Shown piece by piece: positions 37,250 to 49,092 of a stretch of 64,000 nucleotides of DNA (within the stretch, counting starts at the first letter, position 1; each line of letters begins with the position of its first letter). Below the pieces are notes generated by a model that was not told where the DNA came from, made no database searches, and saw only the letters and a list, made by a program, of their open reading frames with translations. Source of the stretch: Talinum fruticosum (Eukaryota; Streptophyta; Magnoliopsida; Caryophyllales; Talinaceae). The position numbers were made by a program, and so were the translations under genes. The stretch is taken from contig JAITYX010000002.1 in the NCBI GenBank assembly GCA_021018815.1, positions 10,013,001 through 10,077,000 of the forward strand, given 5' to 3'.

Positions 37250-40200
37250 TCAAGAAGCATTAGCCGGTGGAAGGGGGCTTTCGATATTCGATGGCATCAA
37301 GACATTAAAACCATCGGCAGCAGTTGAGATGATCATTCCTGGGATCTGTGCGTGCCAGTGAAGCTCTTTCAAGTCCTTCTGGCCCTGAAACAGTAAGGAA
37401 GCACGTTAGGACAATAGTTAAGCAAAAATTACAATGATGGACTTCTCAAGAGCAGTGAATTTCTTAGCACTGACCTGATGGACGAACAAAAGCTGAGGAG
37501 GCAAGTCCTCAGGGGCGTTCACTTTATCTTCTGTTTGAGCTTTAAACTCTGCCTCTTCTTCTTCATCTCTTTCTAGTGACAGGTCCCATATCCTGGTGAT
37601 AAAAACCAAAAACTGTCAGGCAAAGATAGGAACAGAGGTCTTTGTCCAATGGCATCTTAAGTGCCTTCCATGTATGTAGCAGAGGTCCAGGGTTCAAGCC
37701 CTAGGCTCCCTGTCATCCAATTTCAGGGCCCAGGAGACACCTTTAAATATTATGGCACCTTGCAACTGGACCGCTCTGCGGTTCTCTCAAGCCCTAAGGG
37801 TTGCAGGTGGGCCAGTAACACACAGAGGTCATGGGGTTTGGGATTGTCATCTGCCTCCCCACGTCCAATAAAAGGGACATTGCAGAGAGAAGAAATTAAA
37901 TATTATGAGTCATCAACTGATTCTTACGTGAGTTGATTGTCGGCTGAAGAGACTGCTAGGGTAGAAGCCTCATGTGCACTCCATTCAATGGAAGTGATGG
38001 GGTGTTTATGGTAAGTGAAATGTGCCACCACAGAGTCTCCCTCCTGGAAAATGAAAGGGTGAGTACAAGATTCAGAAATATGTGGCGAAATACACCCACA
38101 AACAGTGATCCAAAATTTGCCATGGTCAAAGTCAGTGCTCTATTATACACTTATTTCCCCACACCAACACAGTTAAAGAAGACTCATTTGAGTCAAATGA
38201 AGTGATATATCATTAATCCAATCTAGGAAGTCCAAACTTCGTATTTGCCTATCTAATAAAGGAATTCATACCATGAAAAAAGCACCCATGGGTCAAATGT
38301 ATGCAACACTACACTAAAGAGGGACATCCCCCTTTTTTGGGAAGAGGGGGGTTGCTTCAAGATATTATTCATCTATGGTCCAAATCCTGTTTGAAAAGAA
38401 TTATCCAGGTAAAGCTCACAAATCAAATGCAAAATGTATACCTTGAGTAATCTAAGATCGCGAATGGAAAATGACCCGTCATCACTGCCTGATGCCAACA
38501 TACAGCTAGCAAGCCTGGTATGAAGAGTGAACATTTACATTGCATGTCTGGGAATAGAGCAAAATAATATAAAGACTATACTAAAGAGATTAGAAGATTA
38601 GTTAACCTATTCCATGAGATAACATTCACATCTGCGTCATGAGCCTTAAAGGATGTAGCAGGAGACTTCCCCAAACGAGTATCCCATATCGCAATGGTCT
38701 TATCCACAGAGGCAGAAGCAAAAACATTTGCTTCTGTTGGGCTCCACTGTAAGGAAAGACGTTGAAAAGAGTGGATAAGCAAATTACCATGTCAAACAAA
38801 TCTATTCACTCAAGAACTGGGGTTTCAATCCTTGGCTTCTGTACTAAAAACAACTCTGGTTTATGACAAGGAGGCTCACCTGCAGATCTTCAACACTAGC
38901 AGAATGACCGGAAAATGGCTTACTATCAACATTCCATTTTGTCCCAGATGCAGGTTCCCAAAGATAAATAGAACTTTTGCAGTCCCCTTCAAACAAGAAT
39001 CAATTTGGGGGGAAAAAGAGACATTATTATTATGCTTACTTCAGAGGGTCAGCATCAAAGTCCATCAAGAATTTAAAATAAGACCATGTAATGCTTTCAT
39101 CCTACCGGATACAAGTCTTCCAGGTACAAGGGGACTCCAATCTATAGCATACCCTTCATCTTTGTGCTTGAACATACTTAATGGAGCCTGATTGAAGACC
39201 GAAGTTTCCCTCTACTGGTATCAGTCTCTGATTCAGCTAAGACATTGAGATGAGAACTGAAGTCCCACACCTGCATAAAAGTTTGAAACTTTTCAAGATA
39301 GCCCAGAAAGACTCAAATAACAGGGGCTGTCGGGGCAGAAAAATCTGACTACGCGTGAACAAAGCCAGAGCTATTGCAGTTGCAATCCAACCATAATTCC
39401 TAATTGTGATAATGACAATTTTTAGAAAGGGGGTAAAATGAGCTACAATTTCCAATATTAAGGAGTAGGTAGGGTAAAGTCCAAGTTGATTTGCTCAACG
39501 CTGACCTGAACATAACCCATATCTCCCCAAGTCGCAACAATATGGGGACTCTGCGGCATGGATCGTATCCGATTGACACATCCTTGATGAGCCACCTTGC
39601 GAACCTGTGACATTCAACAAATTTCACAAATATGTCAGAGTTCTAAATAAAAGAATGCAATTGTTCCATCTCATTAACATATACAGCTGTGACACTTGCC
39701 TGCAAAACAGGGGTTCCTGATCCGGGCTCGTCCTCATCACTATCTTCATCACTATCACTGTCACTATCCATGTCAGACCCATCAGCAGATCTTTTGGGTA
39801 ATAGATCACGCCTTTTTCCAGAAATGTTTGATAGCTTGAATATTTCAATAGAATTCAAAGATGGTTTATCCGCCTGCACAATCAAACATAAGAATGATCA
39901 TTCAATGCAAGATGAGATTATCTACATAGCTTGCAAATATCTGAGTCAATTCAATCTAACTGATCATACGACCCATATATCTAATATGAATTCAACAGTG
40001 AAATACAGTAGCGACCACCAGTATCATAGCTGGGAACAATTAATCTAGCTGAGTATCAGCGATAACAGAAGTGTGCTAAGGACTACCATTTAAAATGACA
40101 CACACTATCTAATTGATGGTCAGAAAGTACAAAGAGAAATAGTCACATTGCACACTCATGTTTTGCATATGCACTACATATTCATCACTGTCGTTGCATA

Positions 40201-42027
40201 TTCACTTAAAAAACAAAATCACAAAAACATGCACACACTTCCAACAAACCACATAAGATAGACAGATTAGAAAATAGTATTGGATCCAACAGATTTCAAT
40301 CATTGCCACCATCAATATCATAAATTCAAGATCACCATTTGTAGTACATAGATATTGTAAAAAATTCCAGTTTATCATTGTAGGACTCCCATTTTCCTTA
40401 GGCATTCAGCTCAATTATTGCTGTGCAGCAGCTCATATAAACTAAAATGATGTAAATATTCTCATGTCATGTATTGCAATAATTTGACATATCTACTTGA
40501 TGTTCGCAACTGACAGCTCTGGCTATCCATTCTGCAATGGGTTCTTTCACTGCTTTACATCTCAAAAGTTCAAACATCATCTTAAACATTTTCGTATTAG
40601 TCAGCTGTTTTGTAGCATATTTGGCACCACATAGGACATTTTTCAATGAGGAAAACATACTTAGCAGACAACCAGGAAGAATTGGATGCCAAGCATGCTA
40701 TAGAGAAACTAATTCACATCCCAAAAGGATACTATAAACAATTTCAGCCACATATTTAACAAATTTGTGTGAGTAACTGATACCTCAAACTCAAAACACC
40801 TAAACTGCTCCGAGCACTCTGTAGTCAAAATTTTGAGTCCATAGAAGCCATAACCAACCCCCCTTTTTTTTGGGGGAGGGGGTGAATTAGTCATATGGTA
40901 GATCTTCCTGGCATAGAATCTAGTTTGACCTCTCGCAGGCTCAGTCCCTCATCCTTCTACATCACTCCATATCACTACATATAATATAACTTTCATGTGG
41001 AAGTAAATATTAATCCTAAAATATAGCCTAGGCTGGCTGGATAGTCCTTCCAGCTATTCCGCAGAGTTTTTAGAGAGGAGAAACAGCAAATTAGAGTATC
41101 ATGTGCAACATAGATAAAATGATTAAATGATTATCAAATTTAAATTAACATAGAATTAATGCTAGATTTGGTAGCTAACTTATAAACAACTGAGAGAGCT
41201 CACCTGAGTACCAGATACAACATAGATAGTATGAGGAAACTCCGTGCGAACCAAACCTAGAGAATCGCGGACAATATCGAAACTGCAAAATTATTCACAA
41301 AGACCAAATTTAGGCTCAGCATTTTTGTATGCCTACTGAGAGTCTGAGACAGATACTTCACCTAGTACAAATTGTCACATACATAACAGTTTCTCTGTCC
41401 ATGACCCCCCCAAAAAAAAAACCCCACCCACCCACATAATCTTTCTACGGAGCAGAAGATGAAACAAACGGCCAAAGTAGCATTAGCAATTAATCGTACC
41501 TGTAATTTTCAGCACCCAGCAAGCACCAGTAATATGCAGCTAGTGGATCATCAGACATCCAAATATGATAACACACATTTCTAACAACTCTAAGTTACAT
41601 AATTATACCACACCAACAGGCACTCAAACGCGAGGTGGAAATATCAAAAACCCACAAATTGCAATACTCCATGAAATCATTTGATAGAAAAAGGGAAATA
41701 GGAGAGAGAAAACCTCAAACATGGCCAGCCGACGTGGAAGGCGTGGAGAGAATTGTAAGCAGAAGGGTCACACTGAAGCTCTTCCCCTTCTTCAATGTTG
41801 TCCACCCCAGGTTGCCATACTCTTGCAGGCACCGACGGCGCCGCCGATGAGGACGACCCCTCGTCTTTCTTCGAGCCCTGAAACGCAAGAACAAACCCGC
41901 CATCAACGAAGCCTGCTACTATGATTTATGATTAATTCCGAACATGGGTGTTAACTCAAAGAGGAAAAAATCGCACCTTGCTCTTCTTTCTTTTTGCTTT
42001 TTTGGGATTCTTTATGCTTCGCACCAT
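37250..42027 (-). CDS. GRWD1: Glutamate-rich WD40 repeat protein, GRWD1 type, 12 exons
   Basis: Family members are nucleolar or nuclear WD40 proteins tied to ribosome assembly and histone binding. Exons in gene order: 42027-41977, 41877-41714, 41282-41204, 39873-39700, 39604-39506, 39270-39106, 38986-38880, 38746-38607, 38514-38442, 38043-37928, 37592-37475, 37384-37250, giving about 473 residues. The N-terminus ([17 protein letters not shown]) is basic and nuclear-targeting in look. Then come the CAF1C/H4-binding segment ([27 protein letters not shown]), an acidic linker ([20 protein letters not shown]) and the WD40 propeller ([51 protein letters not shown]). It ends at [12 protein letters not shown]. 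Intron 4 uses a GC donor (CAG|GCAAGT at 39699-39698); the rest are GT-AG. One frame break lies at 39205-39207 in exon 6, where a base is missing. Confidence 0.92.
37640..37880 (+). mobile_element. tRNA-derived SINE candidate in GRWD1 intron 10
   Basis: A B box GGTTCAAGCCC (37691-37701) matches the Pol III consensus. An A-box-like AATGGCATCTTAAGTGCC lies about 40 bases upstream. The body is GC-richer than the rest of the intron and runs to about 37880. It is inserted opposite to the host gene. The open frame 37661-37936 through it is a by-product. Confidence 0.5.
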
Positions 42028-42218
42028 TTTCCGCCAAAAGATCAAGGTTTAGGTTCTGGAAACTCCGAGTAGGAGTTTGAGGGTGCCCCTGTTCCCCACA
42101 CAACCGGCGGCGAGATGAGCGGCAGAGAGAAGTGGGTAATGAGAGCACGGCGGAGGACGGCCGAACGGAACGGGACGGCGACCGGCGGCGAAGCAAGCAG
42201 AGGAGCAGTGGGCAGTGG

Positions 42219-42228
42219 CTAGGGTTTT
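42219..42228 (-). promoter_or_regulatory. Telo-box-like motif in the GRWD1 leader
   Basis: On the gene strand this reads AAAACCCTAG, close to the telo-box AAACCCTAA, about 190 bases before the GRWD1 ATG. This fits a ribosome-assembly gene. Inferred from motif only. Confidence 0.4.
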
Positions 42229-42242
42229 GATTTTTGAAGCTA

Positions 42243-42245
<3 letters not shown>

Positions 42246-42294
<49 letters not shown>

Positions 42295-42318
42295 TGAGTG
42301 AGAGAGAGAGAGAGAGAG
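42246..42318. repeat. (GT)n-(GAGT)n-(GA)n compound microsatellite in GRWD1 leader
   Basis: About 46 bases of GT repeats run into GAGT and then GA repeats. On the gene strand this is a CT then AC leader tract. Reverse frames at 42049-42456 through it are low-complexity shadows. Confidence 0.95.
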
Positions 42319-43872
42319 GAGAATGCCCACGTACGGTACGCGAAGTATTGCCGCGCGGTAGATAACTGCAAGAAGCCCAACCAATGCTTGTGTAGCCAAG
42401 CGGCCCAAAGCCCAACCATTGTAGTCATAATTCATGATTTTAGGAGGGCGACCCAAAAGTAAAAGATTTGGTATGAATTTTATAAAATAAAAAAAATTGG
42501 TATGAAACTTTTGCTATCTATTATTTAATTTCGTTTTTGTATCTATTATTTCATTTTATTTCGTTGAGTTTAGAGGGGGAGACAGGAGGGGAAGAGAAGC
42601 TACTTACCTATTTTACCTTTGTTTGAAAAAATTAAAAAAAGAGGATAAAGTAGGCGAGGGGGAGGGGAACACCCCTTTCCCCCTTATTTTCTCAATTTTT
42701 CTTCCGTTCTAAACTGGGGGTGAATGAAGAGAAAATGAAGATTTTTAATAACTCACCCTCCATCCCCTTCCTTTTTCTGCATTCCAATCCAAATATGGTG
42801 AATGTTTATCACCTCATTTCCCTTTCATTTCCTTCCGTTCCCTTCCCCTCAGTTAACCTTATTTCCCCTCCCCTTCATGAGATCCAAACATACTCTTCAT
42901 GAAATCCAAACATACTGTTAAGCTTATTCATTTCAACATTTGTAATCACTAACTACTGATAATCATTGGTAACTGCAAACCTTAATTATTGAGAACACTG
43001 ATAATCAATGGTAACAACTAATCGTAAACATTAGTAACCGCTAATATGTAATAAATAATTTGAGGAGAGTTTAATATGCAACATTAGTGAGAGTTGCAAA
43101 GAAGCCATCGTAAAAGGTTTTAATTAGAGATGAAGGATGAGAGCTCCCTCTCGAAAATTTATTCTTTTTGTGGTGATTGGTAAACATGACATTTAACATC
43201 TGAAGTTTTTAATTACTTTTGATAGAAAATACTTCCGATGCAGCTATTTTGAGGGGAGTTTAAGATAAACGCAATTCGTTATCATGAATATTTCTTATAT
43301 TGAATGTACATCGCTTGAACCAACGATGGTCACTTAAATGATCATAAAATCATCACATGAGATGAGTTTAGTGACCTTTTTGAACAAATAGGGTAAGGTA
43401 ATGGGCAACTCAAAGGATCCATAAAAGACTAGCTTCCCGCAAGAAGTATACTGCAAACTGATTATGCACAAAACTGGAATTGAGAGCAGCAAGAAAGCAA
43501 TTTTTACATGTAATTACACTGACGGAAAAATGAGGTTTCATAAGACAATATCCTCCTCAGGCTTGCAGCAGCAGAATCAACTATGAGCCGCATTGTCTGC
43601 AGTCATAGAAAAGAGTCATTTTCTCAATCAACTGAAACTCGAAGGTAAACATTTCGATCTTTTTCTTCATAAGCAAGAGTTAATATTATGAAAAAGGCAA
43701 TGATGCATTAGCAAGTTACTCTTAGGAGGGTAGACCCACTATATTGTGCGAGAAAATACAAAGGGAGGAAACACAGGGAAAGTACAGGAGGCGATACTGA
43801 AAGGGAAAATATGCAAAGAATTGGAAGAGCATATCTAAATGGGTAATTTCAAAAAGAAAATTTTCTATACCT

Positions 43873-46800
43873 TCATCTTCTCTGTCTAGTCAGGAATACA
43901 AGAAGGCCAAATCCTACCATGAGTGCGATTTTCATTGCCTGCAAAGATTACGGAGGAAAAAGTCTTTACGAATTTCAGCCACTGATTTATGCAAATAACC
44001 TGTTGAAATGGCAGTTAAAAGCAAACCTGCCCAACTGGTCTTCTAGAATTTCCATTCTTTGAGCTGCTACCAGAATCCAAATTTTTCGTTGACGCGAGCT
44101 TTTCTCATCTCTGTTTGTTGCTAGATCAGTATCTGTAAGCTGCAAATCATGTAAGCAAAATGAGTCAAAAGATTGCAGCATGGAGGTTAACCTACAAACA
44201 GATATTTTTGTTGCAGAAGCTCACTTTCAAATGCAGTATTTTGATAATACTAGATCTGAAATACCAACATACAAAAGATTACTCAACCTCAACAACCTGA
44301 AACCAAACCCAACACCGGGCCTAAAATACAACCCAATTTGAATTTGACTAAGAAATGAGTTCTGCAGAACCAAGAGATGAGAACATTGCCGAATTATTGG
44401 TTGCATTCAAGACAAGCTTATTGCATAAAATACCAACAGGGGCAAACATGACCAGAACGCAGTCTGACCTAGATGATCCATCAACCTGTTGAGCACGATC
44501 AGAAGTCAACCTGACTTGAACCTGAGGCAAACAACTTGTTCACTAGGCTTTGACGTATTATAGTTAGTTACATAATCACATGTCATTTATCTCTTAAACC
44601 CAGATTTTCAACCTTTACATTTACAACAATGATGCAGATGTTCCTTATGCATGATAAGTATGCAGGTTCTGCTTTCCAAGCTGAGCAGAAGTTGGCAAAC
44701 TGAAACCCTATCATGTTCTCTGTAACTCATGCATGATTCACTTGCAAAGAAATTAGGTTTTCCTAAGAGGATTGTTGGAAAAGATTTAACACAAGTTTCT
44801 TCTTGGATTCAGCCTGTGCAACTGACCTTTCCTTGATTGGTTTCCGAACTGCAATTGGAAAGCCAACCTTCAAGTAGGTCTATGAATGGCCTTTCATCAC
44901 TTGGTATACATGAGCATATCATTTCGTCTAAGAAAATCCATTCATGAAGCCTATCAGAGGCACAATTTACGTTCAAGTAAATCGTGTTGGATTTCACTTT
45001 CTGCCGAAGAGATTTCCAATGTTTACTTCTCCAGTTCTTCTCGATGACAAAAGGCTCATGGAAGAGAGCTCCTTGCAGTTCGGTGGATATATCAGCAGCA
45101 GATTGCTTTCTACTTGGAAATGCTCGAACAAGCCCATGTAAAGACAGTCTACTACTTTCAGCTGTAGATGACAAGTTTTTGGGAGATTTTATCTCCTCTT
45201 TTTGCTCTTCTCTAGTAGGTTGCATTTTGGGTATATCCGTCTTGCTTAACATGTAATCAATGTTTTGGAGTTCCAAGCCTTTTTTCTCCTCTTTTACCAC
45301 TTCTCTAATAGGTTGCATTTTGGGTAAATGCTGCTTGCTCAACATGTAGTCAATGTTTTGGGGTTTCAAGTCCTTTTTCTCCTTTTGTTCTTCAACAGAA
45401 GGTTGCATTTTGGGTGTATCCTTCATGCTTGACAAGTAATCAACGTTTTGCAGTTTCAAGTCCTTTTTCTCCTTTTGTTCTTCTACAGAAGGTTGCATTT
45501 TGGGTGTATCCTTCATGCTTGACAAGTAATCAATGTTTTGCAGTTTCAAGTCCTTTTTCTCCTTTTGTTCTTCTACAGAAGGTTGCATTTTGGGTGTATC
45601 CTTCTTGCTTGACAAGTAATCAACGTTTTGTAGTTTCAAGTACTTTTTCTCCTTTTGTTCTTCTACAGAAGGCTGCATTTTGGGTGTATCCTTCTTGCTT
45701 GACAAGTAATCAACGTTTTGTAGTTTCAAGTCCTTTTTCTCCTCTTTTTGCTCTTCTTTAGTAGGTTGCATTTCAGTTATATCCTTTTTCTCCTCTGTCT
45801 GCTCTTCTCTAGTGGACTGCATTTTGGACCCATCATTTTTGCTTGACATGTAATTGTACTTTTCAGATTTCAAGTCCTTTTTCTCCTCTTTTGCTCTTCT
45901 CTAGTAGGTGGCATTTTCGGTATATCCTTCTCGTTTGACATGTAATTGACGTTTTGGAGTTTCAAGCCATGTTTCTCCTCTTTTTGCTCTTCCCTAATAG
46001 GTTGTATTTTGGGTATATCCTTCTTGCTAGACATGTAATCGATGTTTTGGACATCCAAGTCATCCTCTTTTAGCTCTTCTATAATAGGTTGCGTTTTGAG
46101 CATATCCTTCTTGCTTGACGTGTAATCAATGTTTTGGGGTTTCAAGTCTCTAAGCTGCTCAGGCTTCTCAACGACTTGTTCTTCACAAATAGAAGGTTCA
46201 CAATCCTTGTTTTCTTCTTTTTCTGTCCCCGTGCCTTCTGGTATAGGGGCTGGTTTAGCATTCGCCCCAATAGTTCTCTTCAAGCTTGGCGGTCTCGCAG
46301 GAGCATCCACCGTAGCAGTAGTGCTTATTTGAGGTACCAGTCTTGTTTTAGAACTTGCAGATGACAATTCCTGATAATGAAGAATACTTTCTTTGGTTCC
46401 TCATCCTTAAGCGTACATGTGCAGTAATATACTACCCCCTCCGTCCCATTTTATATGACAATTTCACTTTTTGAAGAAAGGGATTTCTTGTAATGTTAAA
46501 GTCATTTATTAAATTATAGAAAAATATTTCCAAAGTTCATTTAATAATTCTAGAGATATTTTATACAGCAGGCTGTTAAATTCATATATTATTCTCATAC
46601 AACATTTTCGCAGAAGGATAATATTTGAAGCATCTGATTACTTGATTGTCCTTTTTGCAATTTGTTAAATAAACTGGGGATTTACAAAATTGGGAACATA
46701 TTATCACATAAAATGGGATGGAGTGAGTATATGCATACTTGTCAGAAGCCAGAACAGATACCTTTACTGGGTTAGTCTCAAAGGCAAGAACCATTTTCCT

Positions 46801-49023
46801 TACATTGCTAGGTGTTTTGTCCAATGGACTCTGCTTCACTTGATCTTGAGGTTGAATTACTTCCTTGATGGGTCGATTAGCCACAAGCTTATCTAATGCT
46901 CCAGTTGATTTTGAGGTGCTGAATGCCTGTTTGCAGTGAGGATAGTTGGGACACATTTTTTATATTAAAGAAGCCAAGATGAAATTTGAATGAAACTTAA
47001 CTGGAGTGCTTTGTCTCCTCTGACTAGGATGACCCTTACTGAGGGTGTTAGCATCAGATCCTGATATTTTACTAACTTGGTTTGGGGCAGGGTTTGCATA
47101 TTGCTTCTCAGCTCTATAGGTGGTCTTCAGTGAATCTTGAGAAGATGCAGAGCTGAAGTAAATTACGGTTCACAATGCAAAAACACAACTCTGTTAAACA
47201 TTTCAAACCTTTTTATTGAAAATTTCAATCTTTATGAACTCCAAAGGTCTGGAACCAAGAATTTCTTTACTAATTCAAAGCGTTAGAAAAAAATGATGCG
47301 GACCTACCACCGGAAGCATTTGCTAGATCTGCACTACTATGACGCCTTTTGAGAAGATCCTCTTGCTTCTTACGGCTTGCAGATTCTCTCTGCAAATAAA
47401 TGAAACACAGGTTAACTCAAAGCATGAGAAACGAAGTGCTGATGACATTCAACAATTGTTGATTATTCTACATGTGAATATGAGCAACCATCTCACAATG
47501 AACGATTTCCTTCTCAGATATTACCATGCTACGGATCCTCTTCAGCTCATCCTCAGTAAGAACAAATTGCAGTCTCATATGGACATGCCCACCACCTTTA
47601 AGAGCAAATAGATCATCCCATACGCCCTTTTCGACAATTGACCTAGTTTCAACAGCTGCAAAAGCAACTCAATCCATCAATGGTCTTTACTGGTAGCACA
47701 TTCAGACTTTTCATCACAAACTCAAACACAGGCAGCATATCATTCACAGACCTGTATGCGCTATCTCATTCCCTTCCAAATCACGTATTGACACATTCAG
47801 ATTGTCACGAAAAGATGCTAATGGGCTAAAGCATAAAAAGAGATAAAATTCCCGTTGTCAGAATCAAGCATATAGCTGAATAAATATGATCAAGATTAAG
47901 ATAAAGTCCAGCAACATTACAACGAAAAATCTCCCCCATCTTGCCCTTCATGTGCCAGTTTTCCCACTGTAACTGCACTATCCAACTTCAATAAGCTCCA
48001 ACAGACAAATCCAAATATCTCGAAGATCTTCAAATATAAAAGGACAGTTTCCTTACCTTTAATCCCCATTGACGAAGATCGGGCATATGGTATTCCCACC
48101 AGTTCTAATACTGATAAAACAAATTTGTAGTAAAAGTCAAGACTCTTCATGACAGAGAGGCTAAAAGAGAGAGAAACAAAGTCAATTCATGCATATAACA
48201 ATCAGTAACATCACTTACTTGAAACCTGGATTGTTCCCGGCATTGAAGAAGAAGGATTTTAGTTAGAAGGAAGAAAAGAGAGTCAATTATTGAGTATTTT
48301 AAATCAGGTTTATGTACAAAATAAACAAGAAACTAAACGCTTCTTTTAACGGTGGATGCAAAGGAACTCTCAGAATATTTTGAAAGGAATGAAATAGATA
48401 GGATAGTTAGCTGGGGATTGGATGTGGATGGACCTCAGAGATGCAAGCACCTAAGATGGTGGCCCACATAACATCAAAATTGAATCAATGACCTCAAATA
48501 TCAGCAATCCAAAATAATGTATTTGTCTCTTTTGGACCCCCTCAAGGATTTTCATTTCAGCAGGTGTAAGGAAATTAAAGGGGGAAAAATATGCACTTTT
48601 CAGCAAACAAAATAACGTAGTATATACATACGAAAAGTTAGACTGGGGACCAGAAACCAGTGCAATTTGCCCATCCACGGCAACACCCATAATAATTCAT
48701 AGTTTGAATTGATAAATAGCCTTCTTCCTTTTCTAAAAGATTTTTAGATACTTTGTAGTGTAACCTCTCTTTAAAAAAGTACAAATGCTCTAGTATTTTG
48801 ATTTGATGGGTATAATAGGATCTTTAAAATCTGCAATTAGACCCCGTCATTGTTTTTACTTAGGGCATGTTCGAATTAGCGATTTATAAAAGCGTTTATA
48901 ACCGTTAACCGTTAATAACCGCTCATAAACACTCATAATTGCTCATAAACACTATAACAATTCATAATAGCTATTTATAACTGCCATATCAGCTAACCAT
49001 TATAACAACTAATCATAAACTCA

Positions 49024-49060
<37 letters not shown>

Positions 49061-49061
49061 G

Positions 49062-49092
<31 letters not shown>

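Larger units (their letters stand above)
42028..43872. other. Intergenic between GRWD1 start and the C2-like gene end
   Basis: The GRWD1 leader runs from 42028 to perhaps 42320. It includes a GT/GA dinucleotide block and a telo-box-like CTAGGGTTTT at 42219-42228 (AAAACCCTAG on the gene strand). From 42490 to 42920 lie G-rich and pyrimidine-rich stretches with a small tandem TCATGA(G/A)ATCCAAACATACT pair (about 42875-42917). 42940-43060 resembles the diffuse TAACCGCTAAT-like repeat family. The rest is AT-rich, then the 3' UTR of the C2-like gene. Confidence 0.55.

Noticed and set aside
42049..42456. Reverse frames with His-Thr or Ser-Leu runs at the GRWD1 leader
   Set aside because: They are produced by the GT/GA microsatellite; the real start is [10 protein letters not shown] at 42027.
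45414..45761. 115-residue forward frame with internal repeats
   Set aside because: It is the antisense of the minisatellite coding array; the repeated look is inherited from the - strand gene.
48451..48690. Reverse frame GVAVDGQIALVSGPQSNF in the first intron of the C2-like gene
   Set aside because: It looks protein-like for about 20 residues, but I could not place it in phase with the neighbouring exons or recognise a family.
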